DNA from: Semisulcospira habei
Lineage: Eukaryota; Mollusca; Gastropoda; Semisulcospiridae
NCBI GenBank assembly: GCA_036245525.1
Contig: BTPG01000007.1
Location: forward strand, 164,003,894 to 164,067,893
Length of the DNA stretch: 64,000 nt
Reading direction: 5' to 3'
Shown here: piece after piece, positions 58,855-64,000 of the stretch
Position numbering within the stretch: position 1 is the stretch's first letter
Layout of the letters: the number at the start of each line of letters is the position of its first letter
Translations under genes and position numbers: made by a program
Notes under the pieces: generated by a model
What the model was told of the DNA's origin: nothing
Seen by the model: the letters and a program-made list of their open reading frames with translations, nothing else
Databases searched by the model: none

Positions 58855-58857
<3 letters not shown>
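55583..58857 (+). mobile_element. Full-length RTE-like LINE with three lesions
   Basis: About 3.27 kb, between (ATT)n on the left (ending near 55582) and (ATT)n on the right (from about 58858), so the duplication is lost in the microsatellite. A 260-bp 5' UTR (CCTCGCGCTGGGACC ...) differs from those of the copies at 36956 and 41669. The tail is GTAAGTAAG. Close to the fragments at 20682 and 49136 through the 3' part. Confidence 0.85.
55843..58853 (+). pseudogene. RTE-like ORF, two stops and one frameshift
   Basis: Starts MTSCGESRKSS at the conserved ATG. Endonuclease motifs [32 protein letters not shown] and SDHHL; RT motifs YRGITLL, EKAFDS, FADD; C-terminus [14 protein letters not shown]. 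Lesions against the relatives: TGA for Trp at 56521-56523 (HKAT-W), TGA for Trp at 57739-57741 (SLE-W), and a one-base loss near 57855 (CTCGTCGCC against CTCGTTTGCC). Both stops are TGG to TGA. Otherwise open, so inactivation looks recent. Confidence 0.85.
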
Positions 58858-58938
<81 letters not shown>

Positions 58939-58947
58939 ATGTATTAT
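58858..58947. repeat. (ATT)n microsatellite
   Basis: Starts directly after the LINE tail and ends at the TTAA of the next family C element. Confidence 0.9.
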
Positions 58948-58952
58948 TATTA

Positions 58953-59149
58953 TTAACATTATTTCCCCAAAAATTTGAAAGGTCACTTGACGACTATGTA
59001 CCAGTTGCAGGAGATGGATCGACATGATAATTCAAGGTTAGTGCAAGATTAGCTTGGCGCCATCAGGCGCCAAGCTAATCTTGCACTAACCTTGAATTGT
59101 CATGGTCGATCCATCTCCTGCTGTATTGCGTCGAGGTTAAATGGGTTAA
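58953..59149 (-). mobile_element. Palindrome family C, 197-bp copy
   Basis: TTAACATTATTTCCCC opens and AGGTTAAATGGGTTAA closes. Hairpin GATAATTCAAGGTTAGTGCA meets at GGCGCCATCAGGCGCC. Both arms share GGTTAGTGCAAGATTAG instead of the usual GGGTAGTGCCAGATTAG: matched changes. Confidence 0.8.
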
Positions 59150-59209
59150 ACCCGACTTTTCACAGTGGCGGCACGCATGCGCGCGCTGTGATTGACTGTC
59201 TTTTTTCAG

Positions 59210-59319
59210 GAGTTTCCACGTGAAGCGGCCTGAGGGGAAAACATGGAGAAAGACAAACTGAAGAAAAGACGGAAGGAATTTTCAGGAATTGCTGCGGCCA
59301 CTGCGGTCCATAGGTCACG
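59210..59319 (+). CDS. Candidate exon with start codon, unrecognised gene
   Basis: GACTGTCTTTTTTCAG at 59194-59209 is a good acceptor, and CACG|GTATGT at 59320 a good donor. ATG at 59243 (A at -3, G at +4) opens MEKDKLKKRRKEFSG, then IAAATAVHRS, ending in phase 2; an in-frame TGA upstream means coding would begin here after a spliced 5' UTR. Lys/Arg-rich start, no family recognised. The next exon was not identified; a frame at 59898 (FVMAYLRAADRRETEAQFRK) after a CACACAG acceptor is one candidate but runs into a palindrome. Confidence 0.35.
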
Positions 59320-59533
59320 GTATGTAGTTTGGCATCAGCGTTTGTTTGTATAAGATAACATGATCCGATGGGGTTTGTTTGAAAGGACTAATTTGTTAAT
59401 TGAAAGAGCGTTCCTTGGTCCGCATAGATCAAATACGCCCCGGTCATTCCGAAAATAACAGAAGTGCAAAACAACCCCGGAAGCTCCGGTACTGGCTCTA
59501 CATATAACCATGTCGCCCGTTACAGAGCAAAAG

Positions 59534-59607
59534 CCGGAATGTGCACTTTTGAGAAAAACGAGATTTTCATTGTATAACAATGCAAATCTCGCTTTTCTCC
59601 AAATCGG
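59534..59607. mobile_element. Palindrome family F copy
   Basis: GTGCACTTTTGAGAAAAACG and AAATCTCGCTTTTCTCC around CATTGTATAACAATG. Shares GCGAGATTTTCATTG with 47399. Confidence 0.65.
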
Positions 59608-59955
59608 TGGCTCTATCGGCAGATTTCGGAAAGGCGCTCGTGTATCCGCCGTGACTTCGCTCGCTTTATTGATGGCAGTCATTCGTTGCAAACGAAGAAT
59701 TGCTATTATTTCATTGCATCAGCGTAAGTGACGGGCGCCTTTGTAGCCGAACTACTTCAAGTTGTCTCCCCGCCAACTTTGATTTCTGCTCCGGTAAACG
59801 GAGCCACTTAGCCGCCATGCTGCGGTTCAAGCCGTTATATTTTCAGGGTGCTGGTGCAGGGTGTGTTTGACCAAGGTTCGTTGTGTACACACAGGTTTGT
59901 GATGGCATATCTCCGGGCGGCCGACAGACGGGAGACTGAAGCTCAGTTTCGGAAA
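59608..59955. other. No confirmed gene
   Basis: Possible continuation of the 59.2-kb gene; TTTTCAGGGTGCTGG near 59845 is acceptor-like. Nothing certain. Confidence 0.35.
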
Positions 59956-60028
59956 CCTACATGTGTTGCTTGCCCTTGCCGCTGCTTCTATAAAGGAGCA
60001 GCGACAAGGGCAAGCAACTCATGTAGGA
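59956..60028. repeat. Palindrome, CCTACATGTGTTGCTTGCCC
   Basis: CCTACATGTGTTGCTTGCCC and GGGCAAGCAACTCATGTAGG pair, with CGCTGCTTC/GGAGCAGCG inside and TATAAA as loop. GAGCAAGGGCAAGTAACTC follows as a third partial arm at 60033. Confidence 0.75.
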
Positions 60029-60192
60029 GGAGCAAGGGCAAGTAACTCGTGCAGGCTTTGGAGGCCTGTGGTGCAGCGGCAAGGGAGAGAACCTGTGGCT
60101 TTGGTCTCGACGTGCCGGCCCCAATCTCTAGCGGCCTATTTCCGCAGTGGTAAGTGGGGATCACCAGACAAGGCGACACCGCGCCTGTCACA

Positions 60193-60254
60193 CCGCACAC
60201 ACGCACACGCACGCACACGCACACGCACACGCACACGCACACACACACACACAC
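60193..60254. repeat. (CA)n microsatellite with CG interruptions
   Basis: CACACG/CACGCA mix grading into pure CA. Confidence 0.9.
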
Positions 60255-60530
60255 GCGTGGAAGGACATCGTCAGGCTGACTGACCTTGTTACGGTATCGT
60301 CTCCACGAACACACAGATGAGCGCACAGACGGACACTAAAACCGTGGGAGCCGTTAATGCCGGAGAGGTTACATTTGCCGCCACACGCAGTGGCATAGGA
60401 AGGTTTTCACAGGAAGTATGGCTAACTGTCTACAAAATCAAATACCGGGGAAGGGGGAGCGGGTAGGGATAGGGGGCGGTTCTTCAGCCACTCCTGCCGA
60501 AAGGGTTAACTTCGTTTTGAAGAGGCGTAA

Positions 60531-60790
60531 ATCTATCCAGCGTGATTTTACCCAGAGTAAATCTGCCCTAGGATAGATTTTCGTCACGGCGATTCCACTC
60601 AGTCAGTTTCGCATGACAATAAAGGAAGTGAATCGGCAGTTTTCAGCTGCGGCAGTACGAAATGCGTCAACCAACGAGACTTCGAAAGCTGGGTGGAATT
60701 ATGCCCGCAGAATATACTCGGGCGGATTTGTGTCTTGGTGGATTTGCGTTCCGCAGATTTTCACCTAGTAGATTCACGTTGGGTAGATTT
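60531..60790. mobile_element. Candidate 260-bp element with 43-bp imperfect inverted ends
   Basis: TAAATCTATCCAGCGTGATT at the left pairs with the reverse of CACGTTGGGTAGATTTTA at the right; similarity runs for about 43 bp at roughly 70%. Inside, AGATTT motifs recur every 16 to 18 bp. No TTAA ends. Confidence 0.5.
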
Positions 60791-61194
60791 TAGCCTCAAA
60801 GTAGTGAAATTGTTCCCTTCAGCGTCACTACTCGTACACTGTCATATTTAAACAAACAAACAAAAAGAGGCCCTTGGCTTAGATAATGACTTAAGTATAC
60901 ATTTACTGATATTGGGTGGGAGAGAGAGAGAGAGAGAGAGAGTGTGGTGATGGTGGTCATGGTCAGGCCCACAGGAAAAAGTGAGGTGACCGTATAATGT
61001 TCAGAAGAGGTATAGCGAGTACCTGGCCCTATGGGTTCCCACGCCTCTATCTGCCCTGCGTCTCATTGTCACCCGTATTTTCAAGCTGATGGACTGGAAA
61101 ACAAAGTGAGGCTCAAGACCATTCTGAAGTCATGCTGCTGATGGAGTCGTGTCTGGTAAAGAAAGTCAGAAGCGGCCAACACACTCTCATCCAT
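60791..61194. other. No gene seen
   Basis: (GA)n at 60920-60941. No exon recognised. Confidence 0.45.
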
Positions 61195-61434
61195 TTAACC
61201 CCTTCACTGCCGGAACAGCAGACAAGATCCAACTGCAAGAGGCATAGATCTTCATGAGCCCCCGCAGCTGCGGGGGCTCATGAAGATCTATGCCTCTTGC
61301 GGCCTTGTACAAGTCGGTGTGCCCCCTGTACAGATCTGAAGTAGCATCTCTGGTGTGCGGCCTGAGGCCGACAGTTGGGTATGTGTGAAGGTTTACAGAT
61401 ATAATTTTTCCAGCTACTGGCTGTGAGGGGGCTA
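61195..61434. mobile_element. Palindrome family A with a perfect hairpin
   Basis: TTAACCCCTTCACTGCCGG opens. The hairpin at 61235-61300 is a perfect palindrome of 66 bp with 33-bp arms and no loop (GCAAGAGGCATAGATCTTCA ... GCAG|CTGC). The right end resembles the 7651 copy (ACTGGCTGTGAGGGGGCTAC against GTGGCTGGGAAGGGGTTAA), with TTAA mutated. Confidence 0.8.
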
Positions 61435-61820
61435 CTATGTGTCTTTAGGCATTCACTAATTCAGTCAGTTGCTCACACATCGGATATAGAAACGAAGCGC
61501 CGGAGGGGGGGGGGGGGGGGTGTTGGAGTGAGGTCAGTTTAGAATCTTGCCACTGACGTCATTACCGTCACGTTTTGCGTTTTATTTTTCCTGGTAGATG
61601 ATCATGAAATGTGTGATTTATTTTTATGAAATCAAGAGCGTAAATCGTGAAGCTCACAATACGTGATTTGTGTCTGTATTTCAGAGAGTTCATCGACCGT
61701 CATTTGATCCGCTTCCTTTTCCACTCCCCCCCCCCCCCTTCCCCCTCCCCCCCCCCCCCCCGCATTTACATACGGTTACTGTGGCCATTTTCCATTTCCA
61801 CTCCCACGTCAGTATCCAGT
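61435..61820. other. Poly-G and poly-C tracts; no gene
   Basis: G run at 61505-61520; C runs at 61727-61738 and 61748-61760. Confidence 0.55.
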
Positions 61821-61866
61821 CTCACTCACTCACTCACTCACTCACTCACTCACTCACTCACTCACT
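61821..61866. repeat. (CACT)n microsatellite
   Basis: Eleven CACT units. Confidence 0.95.
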
Positions 61867-62248
61867 GAAACGCGCACGCGCGTGTGCACGTGCGTTTGCG
61901 TGCATCTTTGGCGCGGATGTGTGTGCGTACGTACGTGTGTGTGCGCGTGCTTCCGTGTGTGCGAGCGTGCGTGTGTTTGTGTGTGTGAGTGTTCGCGCGT
62001 GCCACTGTGTGAGCGTGCGTGCACGCCCGCGCACGGGCGTGTGTGTAATGTTTGTGTGCGTGCGTGCGTGTGCGCGTGTCAATGTGTGCACGACCGAGCT
62101 ACAGTATCATGGCGGTGCCACAAAGGCGAAGTATCTGACTGCACGCAGCAGACTCATTTCCTTGTTAAGCCGCACCATGCTGTTGGTAGAAGTACGAATC
62201 AGGAGATTAATCCTACCATTTCTGAAGCACGTCGCGCACCACACAAAC
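61867..62248. repeat. Alternating GT/GC-rich tract
   Basis: From 61867 to about 62085, purine-pyrimidine alternation (GCGTGTGCACGTGCG, TGTGTGCGTACGTACG), a sequence type able to form Z-DNA. The rest, to 62248, is unremarkable. Confidence 0.65.
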
Positions 62249-62319
62249 GCAAGAGATATAGATCCTCAGGCATGAGCCCCCGCGAATGCGGGGGCTCATG
62301 AGGATCTATGTCTCTTGTT
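62249..62319. mobile_element. Palindrome family A copy
   Basis: GCAAGAGATATAGATCCTCA, then an extra GG and CATGAGCCCCCGC; the complement ends ATGTCTCTTG. Centre GCGAATGC. Confidence 0.75.
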
Positions 62320-63301
62320 GACCTCATTCACATCTGAAGTTCTTCCGCAGAACTGTCATCAGGCTCTCAGTCCGGCTGCGACGCTTTTGAAAGATCTCAT
62401 GGCACTACGTCCAGAGGACTGATTTTCACATTAATAGCGAGCCTTTTAAAAACCAGGCCCATCCTGTCTCGGCTTATGAAGGCAAAATGACTGGCCTGTC
62501 AGCAAAAGGCCTTCGTGCATGATGTCTGCCCGACTACTTTCTGCTGGCCGGGGTATTGGCCTCTGCTGACTATCGGCGCTAATCATTATCAAGGGAATTG
62601 TACTACCGGAGAACGCAAAGCTGAAAAGCAACTAGCTTACCCCCACATCGTCTCTGCTGCATGTGGATTGGGCGCCAGCAAGAACCATGTGCTTCTTACA
62701 GATAAACGTGGCTAGCCTGTAGATATTGTAGAGCTCCGTGTGACCTCGCACTATTATTGGAATGATGAGACCAAGTCTTGAACACAGCTGAGTCTGAAGA
62801 CCGGTGTCGGTTCTCGACAGCAACATAAACTGTGAATAGTATACATACCAAGGGACATCACTCAGCGCTGGGCAGACACTGAGAGAGTTAGATCCCTTGA
62901 CCTCCTTCTCATAGCTCCCAATCAAACGCATCACACCAAATCACTGATCCAATCGCCAGCATTACAATCTGTCCCATTCCGCGCCTCCCGGGCACCCGCA
63001 TAATTATATCCTATGTCGGTCATCCCAATTCATTCGAATTTGCGGATATAAATCTTGAGTTTGCTGGCGATTGGATACTAGACGTATGGTGTCGGGGGAT
63101 CTAATTCTTTGTTTGTCCAGCGCCGAGTGATTTTCCTTGGTTTGTGTACTGTATGTACCAGCGCTTGTCTCCTTTGTTTGGTTTGCGAGTAAACCATTGT
63201 GAATAGCAAATGCTCACCGTACAAGAACCAAAATATGCATTATTATAATTATTTGTTAATCTTTCACCCGTTCCGTGTCCCTAAAATGTGAACAGGCAAC
63301 A
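62320..63301. other. No gene seen
   Basis: No exon, repeat family or palindrome recognised in nearly 1 kb. Confidence 0.45.
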
Positions 63302-63367
63302 GCAAGAGGTATAGATCCTCATGAGCCCCCGCAGTTGCGGGGGCTCATGAGGTTCTATACCTCTTGC
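63302..63367. mobile_element. Palindrome family A copy
   Basis: GCAAGAGGTATAGATCCTCA and complement (one mismatch, TTCTATACCTCTTGC) meeting at GCAGTTGC. Right flank GCTGGGGATCTTTGATC. The changed GGTATA is matched on the other arm (TATACC). Confidence 0.8.
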
Positions 63368-63469
63368 TGAAAGCACTCTGTATTAATGTTCGTCACCCGG
63401 CTGGGGATCTTTGATCGTAATATTGAATTTACAATAATTTAACAAACAAACTCTGCGTACATTGGCGTA

Positions 63470-63471
<2 letters not shown>

Positions 63472-63551
<80 letters not shown>
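63472..63551. repeat. (TC)n microsatellite
   Basis: About 40 TC units. Confidence 0.95.
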
Positions 63552-63554
<3 letters not shown>

Positions 63555-63567
63555 CCCCTCCCCCTCA

Positions 63568-63957
63568 CCGCCACCCGGGTCTGCCCTGGGGGACTTGGGT
63601 GGGGTTAACTACTTTTTAGTTTCCAGGGTCACCCTGGTCAGCCCCACAGGGTGGGTTTTCTCCTCTATTCTGGGGCATGTATTTCTGTCTACCCTTGGTC
63701 CATTCACCTGTATTTTCCTTTTTTAAACTCTCCCTACTGTCTGCGCTGCCTGTAGCTCTTGATATTGAATGTGTGTTGCTAAATGGTCCTAGCTTTATTT
63801 ACGCCCCATGTCGTAGGTTTATGTAACGTATTGGACCGGCTGGCGACATACATTCAATATATATATACTTTTTTTTTTCACAAGCAGTGCAGGCACGTCC
63901 TAAGAAAGCTTTGTTGCTGTCGGGACGTTAAGCAATGTACTATCAATCAATCAATCC
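63568..63957 (+). mobile_element. Retroposon copy with (TCAA)n tail
   Basis: Inverse of 22000-22410. Ends GGGACGTTAAGCAATGTAC, then TATCAATCAATCAATC, giving the tail and thus the orientation. Shares ACCCTGGTCAGCCCCACAGG with the other copy. No ORF. Confidence 0.7.
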
Positions 63958-64000
63958 CCCTCCCCTCCCCCTCCAATACCTTTTACCGTTCGAAACTAAA

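Noticed and set aside
61670..62301. Frames of 139-201 codons rich in Cys, Val, Ala and Arg
   Set aside because: Translation of GT/GC alternating and CACT repeats.

Overview
This is eukaryotic DNA, most likely from a mollusc, possibly a gastropod (inference from style only; no marker gene settles it). Support: split genes with GT-AG sites, many microsatellites, non-LTR retrotransposons ending in tetranucleotide tails, a tRNA-derived SINE, and long gene-poor stretches. No bacterial operon, rRNA or CRISPR array is visible. Host coding sequence is under 1%: a probable TTC28-like gene on the minus strand (first coding exon 47806-47850, second exon 29324-29641, intron about 18.2 kb), plus weaker exon or promoter candidates near 17.0, 24.0 and 59.2 kb.

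The rest is mobile DNA and repeats. Six copies or fragments of an RTE-like (BovB-like) LINE group occur: 4237-7383 (minus, three frameshifts), 20682-21741 (minus, 5'-truncated), 36956-40124 (plus, intact 1001-residue ORF), 41669-44838 (plus, intact 992-residue ORF), 49136-49780 (fragment) and 55583-58857 (plus, two stops and one frameshift). A different LINE with a C-terminal zinc finger lies at 31213-32523. Four insertions have target-site duplications (TSDs) readable by eye. The two intact copies lie inside the first intron of the TTC28-like gene, antisense to it.

The most striking layer is a set of short palindromic elements spread over the window. I call them families A to F. A (core with CTCATGAGCCCC, about 20 copies), B (core with TCGCGATGATTCC, six) and C (core with AGCTTGGCGCC, about 12) are different in sequence, but the well-preserved copies share one outer design: TTAA followed by CCC at one end and GGG followed by TTAA at the other, about 90 to 217 bp overall, with a long near-perfect hairpin between. 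This matches TTAA-targeting, piggyBac-like non-autonomous elements. D, E and F are further palindrome families without the TTAA ends.

Layout: 1-4.2 kb palindromes and a CRE-bearing minisatellite; 4.2-7.4 kb old LINE; 7.6-14.2 kb dense palindromes; 15.2-18.3 kb a 462-bp direct-repeat pair around a promoter-like, MADF-like segment; 19-20 kb GA/CA repeats; 20.6-25.2 kb a LINE nested in a palindrome and many A/C/D copies; 25.9-28.4 kb tandem duplication, C element, SINE body; 29.3-47.9 kb the TTC28-like gene with its LINE-laden intron; 48.5 kb SINE; 49-55 kb LINE fragment, C/G-rich tracts and two very long inverted repeats; 55.6-58.9 kb LINE; 59-64 kb palindromes, microsatellites and a retroposon copy inverted relative to one at 22 kb.
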